Below, in pieces: positions 8,789 to 16,686 of a DNA stretch of 64,000 nt (the first letter of the stretch is position 1; every line of letters starts with the position of its first letter). The stretch is from NCBI GenBank assembly GCA_934644775.1, contig CAKUDB010000004.1:62001-126000 (forward strand). Direction: 5' to 3'. The notes under the pieces were generated by a model. That model saw only the letters and a program-made list of their open reading frames with translations. It made no database searches and was not told the origin of the DNA. The stretch comes from an uncultured bacterium. Lineage in GTDB: Bacteria > Vulcanimicrobiota > Xenobia > Xenobiales > Xenobiaceae. A program made the translations under genes and the position numbers.

Positions 8789-11386
8789 ATGCCAATAGTA
8801 CCGCCTTTAAATACCGAAGCTTATCTCAATTATGAAGAACTGACCGCCTATTTAAATAGCATTGCGGAAGCTGTTCCTCAGTTGGTGCGTATTTTCTCTT
8901 TAGGAAATACTTTGGGCGGTCGCTCTTTATGGGCGGCGGAAGTTACCAATACCAATACCGGAGCCGCTTCTAGTAAGCCGGCCATTTGGATCGACGGCAA
9001 TATTCACGGCAGCCAGTTATCGGCTTCTACGGCTTGTTTAGCTATATTGCAGCGACTCTCTGCTGAACATGGACGCAGTCCCTCCATTACCGAACTCTTA
9101 GATAATAATACTTTTTATATCGTACCTCGCTTGGCTCCCGACGGGGCTGAGTTATGTCTAACTTCCGGTTTATCTACTTCTGCCGGCCGCCGTTTGGGCT
9201 TTTTGGACGGATTGCGCGAAGGCTTAGTTCCGGGCGACGTTAATGGTGACGGCCGTATCTTGCAAATGCGCGTCGAAGATCCTTATGGCCAATGGAAAGC
9301 TAGTAAGAGAGACGATCGCTTGCTAATCCCTCGCCAACCGGGCGACGGAGGCGAAACTTACTATAGGCTCTATCGTGAGGGGTTGCTGGACAGAGAGGAC
9401 GGCTCTCCTATCCATTTGCGCTTAGTTAATTCCAAGCGCGAGTTGAGTCACGATTTTACGCAAGAGTGTGGCCCTATCGATCATCACTATGGTGGCAACG
9501 GCTTTGTGGGGCCTTTTTCCCAAATAGAATCCCGCCTTATCAGTGCTTTTCTGCATAGTTTGAACAATTTATGTTTGGCTATCTCTTTCCGTAGCGGTTC
9601 CGGTACTATCCAAATAACTTCTGCTCCCCAAGTGCCTAGGCGCGATCGGGCTCTAATGAAAATTCTGGCTGCTAAAGCTTCCGAATTGAGCAATATCCCT
9701 GTAGAAGAAGTTAGTGAATGTAACGACTTTGCCGATTGGGTTTATAAAGAGCTGGGCGTCCCCTGTCTGCGCGTAGATGGTTGGAACTTATTGCGGGAAG
9801 CTGGTATCGAAAATATGGCTGACAAATCGCAAGAACATGCCCTTTTGGCTGTATTGCGTTGGCTCGACTACAACAACCACGGCCAAGGTTTTGCCAAGTG
9901 GGAAAAGTGTGAACATCCCCAATTAGGTGAGGTAGAAGTTGGCGGCTGGGATACCTCTTTAAGTTGGAGCAATCCTCCAGTAGGCGAAATGTTATCGACT
10001 ATTTGCGAAAGCCAAGTAAATTTGGCCCTCTGTTTGGCTACGGTGGTGCCCAAGATCGGTTTAGGCGAATGTCGCGACGAAATAGTCGGTTGGGCCGAAC
10101 CTGAAGATGGCGAAGCTGAAGATCTTTTGCCTTTACGGGTTATTTCTGTAGAAATACGCAACGAAGGTTACTTACCCACTTGGCTTACCGAAGAGTTGCG
10201 CTCTAAAGACGAGCCCTTAATCTCTGAAATTTCCATCCCTGAAAATGGTGAATTGCTGATCGGCCAGCATTTAAGCGAGCATGAGCAACTCTCTGGCACA
10301 ATCTCTTTACATTTGCGCCAGAGCCTAAATGTGCCCTTTTTTAGCGGCACCTCGGAAACCGACCGCTGCATAGAAACTTGGCTAGTGCGTGGCAGCGGCG
10401 AAGTGGTCGTTTCGGCGGCCCATCCTCGCGGCGGTGTCGTCCAGTTTATCAGTGACGGCGGACAAAATGCTTTGCGTCAGCGCTTTAAGGTGAGTAAGCC
10501 TAGCGCTATTATTCCCAGCACTTCGCCAGTCCCTTATGTGGTGGCCGTCACTTCTGCAGCTTTGGCGGCAGCTATTCCCCAAATGGCCGGTTTAAAGGCT
10601 GCTGCCGAAACCTCTGAAGGGCCGACTCCAACTAAAGCGCCATCTCTACCCAGAGCTGCTTTCAAGGTACCTTCTTCTACTAAGGCTAGTGTAGGTCGCG
10701 GCTCTCTAGAGCCTACGCCCTTAAGCCAAATTGCTTCCGCTGAAGGGGCAGCGCCGCCTCGTCCTGCTGTCCGTCCAGTTAAGCTAACTGAAGCTACCTC
10801 CGCCTCGGCAACTGAGCCCCAGGGGGAGAGCGCCCCCCAACCTCAAGCTTCTGTGCGCGGAGGTTATCGGCCTACAGCCTTAGGCGGCGTCAAACGTCCT
10901 TCAGCGGTAGAAAAAGCTAGTCAACCTGCGCCTACACCCCAAGTCGGCCCTGCCGATTTTGCTCACCCCACCGCCGCTGCCTCGGGCGGTTTGCGTAAAG
11001 CTGCCGCTGAGCTCACCACGGCCCGCCCTGCTGGTTCGGAAGATTCGCCTTTACGTAAAGACCCCGCTCGCTCTAGGGTACAGCCTTCGGGCAGAGTCTT
11101 CGGTCAGCCGCCGACCAAAGCGGGGCTCGCTGCTGCCGTGCGCCAATCTGAATCGGCTGCTCGCCAGGGGGCTTCCCGCAGCGCTAGAAGCTTAGAAGAA
11201 GCGGCTGCGGCAGCTGAGCGGCGCGGAGAGATTAAGCCCCATCCTTTGCTGCCAAGTAAGCCGGCTCGGGCGAGTGCGCCGCCTGCGGAGACGGCGGAGA
11301 AGCAAATATCTCGAGAAGATTTTGTCGAAGATCCTTTAACACCGACAGCGCCGCTACTTTTAAGGCGCAGCCGCGGGGACGAATAG
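8789..11386 (+). CDS. M14 carboxypeptidase-like protein, probably catalytically inactive
   Basis: 865 residues from the ATG at 8789, which has GGAG six bases upstream (the frame is open from a TTG at 8777). Residues ~5-345 show the M14 zinc carboxypeptidase fold: AIWIDGNIHG, then PRLAPDGAE, then GDVNGDGRILQMRVEDPYG and KELGVPCLRVDGWN. Zinc ligands are broken: the HxxE motif reads H72-G-S-Q75, and the later histidine (expected in a HS/HT-G context) is replaced in ISFRSGSG. The substrate-binding Asn-Arg region (usually NRNF) reads SHDF, and the catalytic Glu position reads VDGW. Residues ~570-865 are Ala/Pro/Ser-rich and probably disordered. No signal peptide is seen. Most likely a pseudo-enzyme or binding protein. 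Confidence 0.75.
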   Translation: MPIVPPLNTEAYLNYEELTAYLNSIAEAVPQLVRIFSLGNTLGGRSLWAAEVTNTNTGAASSKPAIWIDGNIHGSQLSASTACLAILQRLSAEHGRSPSITELLDNNTFYIVPRLAPDGAELCLTSGLSTSAGRRLGFLDGLREGLVPGDVNGDGRILQMRVEDPYGQWKASKRDDRLLIPRQPGDGGETYYRLYREGLLDREDGSPIHLRLVNSKRELSHDFTQECGPIDHHYGGNGFVGPFSQIESRLISAFLHSLNNLCLAISFRSGSGTIQITSAPQVPRRDRALMKILAAKASELSNIPVEEVSECNDFADWVYKELGVPCLRVDGWNLLREAGIENMADKSQEHALLAVLRWLDYNNHGQGFAKWEKCEHPQLGEVEVGGWDTSLSWSNPPVGEMLSTICESQVNLALCLATVVPKIGLGECRDEIVGWAEPEDGEAEDLLPLRVISVEIRNEGYLPTWLTEELRSKDEPLISEISIPENGELLIGQHLSEHEQLSGTISLHLRQSLNVPFFSGTSETDRCIETWLVRGSGEVVVSAAHPRGGVVQFISDGGQNALRQRFKVSKPSAIIPSTSPVPYVVAVTSAALAAAIPQMAGLKAAAETSEGPTPTKAPSLPRAAFKVPSSTKASVGRGSLEPTPLSQIASAEGAAPPRPAVRPVKLTEATSASATEPQGESAPQPQASVRGGYRPTALGGVKRPSAVEKASQPAPTPQVGPADFAHPTAAASGGLRKAAAELTTARPAGSEDSPLRKDPARSRVQPSGRVFGQPPTKAGLAAAVRQSESAARQGASRSARSLEEAAAAAERRGEIKPHPLLPSKPARASAPPAETAEKQISREDFVEDPLTPTAPLLLRRSRGDE

Positions 11387-11395
11387 TTACAGAAA

Positions 11396-11434
11396 AAATA
11401 AGAGCGGATTAGTTTTGTCCGCTCTTATTTTTTT
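11396..11434. terminator. Bidirectional terminator
   Basis: AATAAGAGCGGA / TCCGCTCTTATT stem with a ~9-base loop, flanked by an A-tract and a T-tract. It lies between the convergent M14-like and phosphate transporter genes. Confidence 0.8.
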
Positions 11435-11475
11435 ATGATCAGGCTAAGTGTTAGATATAAAGGATCGTTTATCGA

Positions 11476-12510
11476 TTAGTTGTAGAGGGCCGGATCGATA
11501 TATTTCAAGATATGGTAAGTTAGGGCCGACATAGTGGCGGCGGCAGGAAGGGTGAATACCCAGGCGATTAGGATATTGTTGGCAATACTCCAGCGCACGG
11601 CATTGATACGTTTAACGGCACCTACACCCATAATACTGGCAGTAATTACGTGAGTGGTAGAGATAGGCATACCTAAAGCGGCAGTTGTTAAAAGGATAGT
11701 CGAAGAGGTCAAGTCGGCGGCAAAACCGTGTACCGGCTGGAGACGAACTACTTTAGCGCCTAAAGTTTTTATAATGCGCCAACCTCCTCCGGAAGTTCCC
11801 AGAGCAATTACGGTAGCGCAAGCTACTTTGGTAAACCAACGTACTTCTAAGTTAGGCTGCCAGTGGGGGGCGATAATACCGGTGCTGGTAGCGGTAAAAA
11901 GAGCTAAGGTAATAATACCCATAACTTTTTGGGCATCGTTGGAGCCGTGAGAGAAGGCCATAAGGCTAGAGGAAAGCCATTGGGCGTACTTAAATTTGTG
12001 GCCAATAGAAGGGTGCTGGTGGCGTAGAATCCAGTACAACGAGAGCATGATACAGTATCCGAGTACCAAACCTATAAGTGGGGAAACCAAGCCGGGGATA
12101 ACTACATGATCCATTACTCCCCACCACTTGACGCCGTCAGTACCGGCGCGGGCCAGAGCTACACCGACCAGGCCGCCTACCAAAGCATGGGAAGAAGATG
12201 AAGGTAAGCCCCAAATCCAGGTAAGAATATTCCAGATAATAGCACCTATTAACGCCGATAGAATTAGTGATTGGCTATTCATGGCGCTGCCTTCTACGAT
12301 ACCGCTGGTAATAGTTTTGGCTACTCCGGTAAAGAGAAGGGCACCGCAGAAGTTGCAGCAAGCGGCCATCAAAACAGCTGTTCTGGGCGACAAAGCTCGG
12401 GTAGAAACTACCGTGGCAATGGCATTGGCTGCGTCGTGGAAACCGTTTACGTAATCGAATGCTAGTGCAATTATTACGACTGCAGCTAAAATCCAAATGG
12501 TTTCATGCAT
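11476..12510 (-). CDS. Inorganic phosphate transporter, PiT family
   Basis: 344-residue inner-membrane permease for low-affinity phosphate uptake, usually ion-coupled. Both halves of the PiT signature are visible: the N-terminal repeat FDYVNGFHDAANAIATVV and the C-terminal repeat MAFSHGSNDAQKVMGII, which form the inverted-repeat phosphate site. About ten membrane helices fit the length, which is normal for short bacterial PiT proteins. Many such genes sit next to a PhoU-like DUF47 gene; none is seen here. The ATG at 12510 follows a purine-rich stretch (GAAAGAA) and not a strong GGAGG. A plausible promoter lies at 12573-12601. Family assignment is secure. Confidence 0.93.
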   Translation of the reverse strand: MHETIWILAAVVIIALAFDYVNGFHDAANAIATVVSTRALSPRTAVLMAACCNFCGALLFTGVAKTITSGIVEGSAMNSQSLILSALIGAIIWNILTWIWGLPSSSSHALVGGLVGVALARAGTDGVKWWGVMDHVVIPGLVSPLIGLVLGYCIMLSLYWILRHQHPSIGHKFKYAQWLSSSLMAFSHGSNDAQKVMGIITLALFTATSTGIIAPHWQPNLEVRWFTKVACATVIALGTSGGGWRIIKTLGAKVVRLQPVHGFAADLTSSTILLTTAALGMPISTTHVITASIMGVGAVKRINAVRWSIANNILIAWVFTLPAAATMSALTYHILKYIDPALYN

Positions 12511-12572
12511 TTCTTTCTTTTCTACTTTCCTATAGTACGTTTCTCTATGTAAAGGTATGTTTTCGAGTTCTG

Positions 12573-12601
12573 TTTATACTCATATAGTCTAAGTGATCTA
12601 A
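12573..12601 (-). promoter_or_regulatory. Candidate promoter for the phosphate transporter
   Basis: On the minus strand TTAGAT (complement of 12596-12601), 17 bases, then TATAAA (complement of 12573-12578), about 60 bases before the transporter start. It sits just downstream of a minus-strand terminator. Confidence 0.35.
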
Positions 12602-12602
12602 T

Positions 12603-12638
12603 AAAAAAGCCGTCTCTCTTTTGAGTAAAGGAGCGGCT
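12603..12638 (-). terminator. Minus-strand terminator upstream of the phosphate transporter
   Basis: On the minus strand AGCCG / CGGCT plus an extended inner CTC/GAG stem, followed by a run of six T. It ends some transcript arising between 12640 and 12800, where no convincing protein gene is seen. Confidence 0.55.
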
Positions 12639-12802
12639 ATAGCATAATTTCCGTAAATAGAACTAACATCCCCGGACTCTGGCCAGGAATGACCTGTACT
12701 TTCAGCAGCAAAACAATATAATCGTTGAAGCGTACTTAATAACATAAGGCGCGGGGAAGTTCTGTAAGGCTATTTTTTTCCCTTCTTGCCCCCAAGAATA
12801 TT

Positions 12803-12847
12803 AAAAAAGTGAGATAGGCAGCCCTGGTGCTCTATCTCACTTTTTTT
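12803..12847. terminator. Terminator of the small RNA (symmetrical)
   Basis: 9-bp GTGAGATAG / CTATCTCAC stem around a 14-base loop, with A-tract and T-tract on either side. On the minus strand it ends the small RNA; it can also work on the plus strand. Confidence 0.75.
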
Positions 12848-12983
12848 GTGGCTAAAAATGAAACGACCCCCTTGAGTGTGAGTCATAAGGGGGACGCAAG
12901 GGATTAGGAGGAACTTTGCTTGATGCCAAAGACGGGATGACTTCGACATTTCCAGCGTTAAGATTTCTTCAACGCTCTTAACA
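12803..12983 (-). ncRNA. Predicted structured small RNA, ~180 nt
   Basis: The minus strand has a near-consensus sigma-70 promoter and ends in a strong terminator, with no convincing ORF in between. The predicted transcript begins near 12983. From 5' to 3' it can form: GTTAAGA/TCTTAAC (competing with GCGTT/AACGC), CTTTG/CAAAG, CCCCCTT/AAGGGGG, and the terminal GTGAGATAG/CTATCTCAC stem. The length fits 6S RNA, but the two ends do not pair with each other, and no 6S, SRP, tmRNA or RNase P signature was recognised. It is divergent from a MerR-type regulator 120 bases away. Class unknown. Confidence 0.55.
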
Positions 12984-12989
12984 GTTGTG

Positions 12990-13018
12990 ATTATAAGGGC
13001 AAATATACAATAAGTCAA
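12990..13018 (-). promoter_or_regulatory. Near-consensus sigma-70 promoter of the small RNA
   Basis: Minus strand: TTGACT (complement of 13013-13018), exactly 17 bases, then TATAAT (complement of 12990-12995). This is the best promoter match noticed in the window. Confidence 0.7.
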
Positions 13019-13025
13019 CAATATT

Positions 13026-13055
13026 TTTCCAAAATAAAAATCGCTATTTTATAAT
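13026..13055 (+). promoter_or_regulatory. Candidate promoter for the MerR-type gene
   Basis: A TATAAT at 13050-13055 lies in a very AT-rich stretch about 50 bases before the MerR-type start. The -35 box is poor. It is divergent from, and close to, the small-RNA promoter. Confidence 0.35.
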
Positions 13056-13105
13056 ATTACTATCTATATTTTTACACAAAAAATGTATAAAATTAAACAA
13101 CAATT

Positions 13106-13678
13106 GTGTTAAATATGCAAGGTAAATCAGATATTCAAAAGAAAACAATAATTGTGATAAAGAGAATTTCGGATATAAAACAAATGGAGTTTTTGGCTAA
13201 GGCTCCTATATATCTTAATCAGGGAGAGACGGCTAAATTTATGCAGGTTTCAGTTAGAAAATTGCAATATTGGGAAAGTTGCGGTCTCTTGCATAGAGAA
13301 GGGGCTTGCCAAGGGGGCGGGAGGCGCTATACCCGTTGGGATTTGGTAGAAATTAACTTTATCCGCGCTTTAATTTGCGAGTGTGGCTTTACGATAAATT
13401 CGCTTAAGGCTAAATTAACTTTATTAGAGAGCCCTTATTATTACGATCCTGATAAGGTTATTTGGGATAATTGTAGCCATTGTTGGCGCAGCCGCTCCGA
13501 TATAGCTTGTCAAGAACTAAAGCAAATAAGGTGTGCTTTTTTACCTTATGTCAGCCAAGTTTTGGAAAATATGGCCCCGGGAGGCGAGCGGGAGGCAGCT
13601 AGGGAAATTGTTGATATTTTGCGATCTTTATTTAGAAGGCAGCCTTCCAAGAAACTAGATCGCTTCCGTAAGACTTAA
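13106..13678 (+). CDS. MerR-family transcriptional regulator
   Basis: 190 residues from a GTG at 13106; an ATG at 13115 or a later ATG (MEFLAKAPIY) are also possible, and no clear ribosome site decides. The winged-helix HTH lies around YLNQGETAKFMQVSVRKLQYWESCGLL and is followed by GGRRYTRWDLVEINFIRAL, the usual MerR wing and second helix pair. The C-terminal half differs from metal-sensing MerR proteins. It has one CxxC (NCSHCW) and a further Cys (DIACQEL), so ligand or redox sensing is possible but unproven. The gene is divergent from the predicted small RNA, making that RNA or itself a likely target. Confidence 0.75.
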   Translation: MLNMQGKSDIQKKTIIVIKRISDIKQMEFLAKAPIYLNQGETAKFMQVSVRKLQYWESCGLLHREGACQGGGRRYTRWDLVEINFIRALICECGFTINSLKAKLTLLESPYYYDPDKVIWDNCSHCWRSRSDIACQELKQIRCAFLPYVSQVLENMAPGGEREAAREIVDILRSLFRRQPSKKLDRFRKT

Positions 13679-13973
13679 TAGTTTTAATCGGTAAAAAACA
13701 GTCTCTTTGCAGTTTTGCTGAGAGGCCCTCTTGTATCTCGAATGTTAACATAACTAGATAGCTAAGATGGCGATAAAATAGGGATTCTGTCTTTTTTCGG
13801 GGGCTATTATTAACACGTTTTTTACTTGATTGTTACACTGTATCAATAAGCTATAAATAGAATTCAAGAGTGGAGGGCTAGGCAAAAATCAATCTATAGG
13901 TTGTCTACTAGCATGGCCCAAAGAGAACTTTTTTATAGAGAAATTTTCACTCTTGGAAGTAAGGAGGTAGCTT
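13679..13973. other. Intergenic region before the flagellar operon
   Basis: 295 bases without a gene. It is AT-rich before the FliK-like start. It holds a TTGAT-N11-ATCAA inverted repeat near 13828-13848, which could be an operator, and a TATAAA just after it. No convincing -35/-10 pair or sigma-28 box was seen. AAGGAGG lies just before the ATG at 13974. Confidence 0.3.
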
Positions 13974-15389
13974 ATGCAAATGCTCGGCAATGTGTCCTCA
14001 GTCTTTTCCAATGTAGGAAAGAATATTGCCCAATCCTCCAATTCCACTTTCACTTCTCCACTTAGCAAAGGAGCTAACGGAGCTTATACGAGCTTTACCG
14101 CTCGGGGGGCTTCAACTGCTCAGTTTCAGCCTGGGCAAAATCTCTTCGGACAAGTGGTTGGACGGGAACAGAATGGAAATTTCACTCTTCGCTTTGGCAA
14201 TACAACTTTACAAGCTAACGGCGGATTGCCTTTCAATGTAGGACAACAGCTGAACGTAACCGTCTCTGGGCAACAGCGCGGTATGCTCACTCTGGATATG
14301 GCCAGTACGCCCTTTTCTTCGCTTAATAGTGAAACTGTTACCCAAACTTTAGTACAGCTCAATTTGCCTATGTCCGAAGGCAATTTTATGTTGGCCAGCT
14401 CGCTGGTCGAGCATGGCGCTCCGCTCGATAAAGCTACCTTCCAAAGTATGCAAAAAGCTTTGGCCCAATTGCCACCTACTTCTGATCCGGCCGTTTTTAA
14501 CTCTCGAGTGGGAGCCACTTTGTTTTTGCAAAACAGTCAGCTTCCGGTTACAGGTCGGAATATTATGCTTTTGAGCACTTTTTTAGCTCAGAACCCACAA
14601 GTTACCCAACAACTTTTCAGTATCCAAAGTGAAGTAAGACGCCTAATAAATAATCCTGGCCAAATCTCTTCCAAAGCTTTGGAAATTTTGAATCAGGTTC
14701 CCGGACTCTTGGGGGAGATGATCTTAGAGCCGGGCGGAAATGTAAAAGGGGCTGGCAAGCACACAGGCAAAGCTGCCCTACTTTTTGATATGGCCAAACA
14801 AGCCGGTATCGAAACCAATTTGGGGTTGGTTGGAGGAGGAGAATCTGATTGGGAGCTTTTGGCCCTACTGCGCGAATTGCGCAAATTGACCGATACTCAA
14901 GAAGCTTCTCTAAGCGCCCTTTTCAAAAATTGTCAAAATTATGAAGATAATTTGCAAGCTCAGCGCCTGATCAATCAGGGGAAGCCCGATTCTTCTTTCG
15001 GATTTTATTATATGCAGATCCCTTTGCGCCGTGAGTTTGGCGAATCGGCCGAAGTTTGGATTCGCTACCGTTGGAAAGAAGAAGATGGCAGTCGGGTAGT
15101 CGATATCGACGACTCTCACTTAGAGTTTATAGTCAAAACCGATTCCTTAGGAGAGTTGCTCTTTAGTTTGGATATTGGGGCTGGCTATGTGGAATTGACA
15201 GCTAAGTCAGATGATGAAGCGGTTGTAGCTTGTCTGGAGGCTTACCTTCCCGTTTTACAAGAGCGGATCGAGGGATTGGGTTGGAAGAGTGGGGCTTTTG
15301 AAGCCGTTCTAAATAACCATGTCGGCGGCCACGAGCTTATGGGCTGTCAAGAACTTTCTTCTCTGGAGGGTGTCAATGTTCAAGCCTGA
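13974..15389 (+). CDS. FliK-like flagellar hook-length control protein
   Basis: 471 residues; the ATG has an AAGGAGG site. The N-terminal ~50 residues are Ser/Ala/Asn-rich. Residues ~50-110 form a beta-rich module (GQVVGREQNGNFTLRFGNTTL, then FNVGQQLNVTV) common in FliK-like proteins of several phyla. A helical middle follows, and residues ~340-460 form the C-terminal domain (FYYMQIPLRREFGESAEVWIRY), similar to the substrate-specificity switch domain of FliK. It would set hook length and switch export from hook to filament. The gene overlaps the FlhB-tail gene by 14 bases, and these two partner functions (FliK acts on FlhB) fit well. No symbol is given because similarity is by architecture and context. 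Confidence 0.7.
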   Translation: MQMLGNVSSVFSNVGKNIAQSSNSTFTSPLSKGANGAYTSFTARGASTAQFQPGQNLFGQVVGREQNGNFTLRFGNTTLQANGGLPFNVGQQLNVTVSGQQRGMLTLDMASTPFSSLNSETVTQTLVQLNLPMSEGNFMLASSLVEHGAPLDKATFQSMQKALAQLPPTSDPAVFNSRVGATLFLQNSQLPVTGRNIMLLSTFLAQNPQVTQQLFSIQSEVRRLINNPGQISSKALEILNQVPGLLGEMILEPGGNVKGAGKHTGKAALLFDMAKQAGIETNLGLVGGGESDWELLALLRELRKLTDTQEASLSALFKNCQNYEDNLQAQRLINQGKPDSSFGFYYMQIPLRREFGESAEVWIRYRWKEEDGSRVVDIDDSHLEFIVKTDSLGELLFSLDIGAGYVELTAKSDDEAVVACLEAYLPVLQERIEGLGWKSGAFEAVLNNHVGGHELMGCQELSSLEGVNVQA

Positions 15390-15678
15390 AATTGCTAAAG
15401 TGGCTGTCAGTGTGGCCGTCTCTCCCGAAGATGGAGCCACTAAAGTGGTTAGCTCGGCCGTAGGCCAAAAGGCTGCCGAAATGATCGAGCAAGCCGAAAA
15501 AGAGGGATTGAGCATTACTCAAGACCCTCAGCTGGTGGGAGAACTACTAAAAGAGCAGGGAAGGAAGGCGGCTATTAGTCCTGAGCTTTACGAACTAATG
15601 GCCACAGTTCTAGACTTTACTCAAGAATTAAGTGATTTAAAAGCAGGGCGTTTCGCTCAGGAAGCTGATGAGGAATAA
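15376..15678 (+). CDS. FlhB C-terminal domain homologue (FlhX-type export switch protein)
   Basis: 100 residues from the ATG at 15376, which has GGAGGG five bases upstream; it overlaps the FliK-like gene. The protein matches only the cytoplasmic tail of FlhB/YscU: a first beta strand (KVAVSVAVSPEDG), then KVVSSAVGQKAAEMIEQAEKEG, and the conserved QDPQLVGELL ... AISPELYELMATVLDF. Full FlhB is ~350 residues with four membrane helices, all missing here. The autocleavage motif NPTH is not present (SPED occurs near that place), so it should not self-cleave. FlhX-type proteins can replace the FlhB tail after cleavage in some bacteria. Good confidence in family. Confidence 0.82.
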   Translation: MFKPEIAKVAVSVAVSPEDGATKVVSSAVGQKAAEMIEQAEKEGLSITQDPQLVGELLKEQGRKAAISPELYELMATVLDFTQELSDLKAGRFAQEADEE

Positions 15679-15786
15679 GTTCTGCGCTGGTAGGCCTTTC
15701 TGGTAAAAGAGGGGCCGAAGGATTTCTATAGAAACGAAAATTTGGGTTCGTATAAGGACGCGGACCACATAGTCGGAGGTGTTCTA

Positions 15787-16560
15787 ATGCTTGAAGGGAT
15801 GAGAATGGCAGCTCAGGGTATGATGACCCAAGCCGCTAAACAAGATGTCATCACTAATAACTTGGCCAATGTAGGTACCGCTGGTTTCCGTAAGGAAAGT
15901 GCCCAGATTACCTCTTTTAACGAGATCCTCAATCGTGAAGTCGGCGGCATGGACGGCATGACCCAATCTTCTTACGAGATCTCTACCGCTCCCGGTATGG
16001 AAGTTTCCGGTAAGCTCTACACCAGCTCGGTGACTCATAGTGCTCAGGGTTCATTGAAGGAGACCGGCAACCCCTTTGATATGGCCTTGGATGATAATGG
16101 TCGCGGTTTCTTTACTATCCAGACTAAAGACGGAGTGCGTTTTACCAGAGCCGGTAATTTCCATCTCTCTACTAATGGCGAATTGGTAACGGCCGATGGC
16201 TCCCAGGTAATGGGTCATCGCGGTCCCATTAAATTACAGGGCAGCAACTTCACCGTTTCCAACGACGGTGTTATCTCCAGCGACGGTCGTCCCATCGACA
16301 AGATCTTGGTAGCCGTTTTCGAGAATACCGATCAATTGAAGCGCACTGGCGACAATCAGTTTACTGCCACAACTAAAGTCAGTGCCACTAACGACTTCCA
16401 GCTTAAGCAAGGCTACGTCGAGCAAGCCAATGTCAATGCTTTAACCGAAATGGTCGACTTGATGATGGTGACGCGCAACTACGAAGCCAACCAGAAGGTT
16501 CTTCAGGCCAACGACAAAATGTTGGAAAAGACTGTCAATAACGTCGGAGCAGTTCGCTAA
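15787..16560 (+). CDS. flgF: Flagellar basal-body rod protein FlgF-like
   Basis: 257 residues from the ATG at 15787 with GGAGGT six bases upstream. Axial rod protein exported by the flagellar type III system. The N-terminal signature MMTQAAKQDVITNNLANVGTAG and the C-terminal VDLMMVTRNYEANQKVL form the coiled rod core; the middle FTIQTKDGVRFTRAGNF is the FlgE/F/G beta domain. It is followed by flgG after 126 bases. FlgF versus FlgG is assigned by order and by its lower match to the FlgG consensus; both belong to the same family. Confidence 0.88.
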   Translation: MLEGMRMAAQGMMTQAAKQDVITNNLANVGTAGFRKESAQITSFNEILNREVGGMDGMTQSSYEISTAPGMEVSGKLYTSSVTHSAQGSLKETGNPFDMALDDNGRGFFTIQTKDGVRFTRAGNFHLSTNGELVTADGSQVMGHRGPIKLQGSNFTVSNDGVISSDGRPIDKILVAVFENTDQLKRTGDNQFTATTKVSATNDFQLKQGYVEQANVNALTEMVDLMMVTRNYEANQKVLQANDKMLEKTVNNVGAVR

Positions 16561-16595
16561 CTCACTTAAACTGACAGTTTGAAAAAATACGGTTC

Positions 16596-16620
16596 GTCCG
16601 CCTCGATAAAAATGGCGGAC
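16596..16620 (+). other. Stem-loop between flgF and flgG
   Basis: Perfect 7-bp stem GTCCGCC / GGCGGAC with an 11-base loop. No T-run follows, so it is more likely an mRNA-stabilising or processing hairpin than a terminator. Confidence 0.45.
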
Positions 16621-16686
16621 AGCCGGATTATAGTAAGAGCTTCTGTCAAGCTCGTAAAATAAGTCTGATTTGGAGGAACAAATATT

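Noticed and set aside
12600..12720. SRP RNA-like segment on the minus strand
   Set aside because: Some CAGG/CCTG and CCGG elements occur, but the conserved GGAAGGAAGCAGC apical motif is absent.
12860..12930. GGGGGACGCAAGGG on the plus strand, resembling part of a c-di-GMP-I riboswitch
   Set aside because: The upstream GCAAACC-type box and the second conserved hairpin are missing, and a strong minus-strand promoter explains the region better.
12545..13021. Two open frames on the minus strand (66 and 83 codons)
   Set aside because: They overlap the predicted small-RNA region and terminators, lack good ribosome sites and have unconvincing protein composition.
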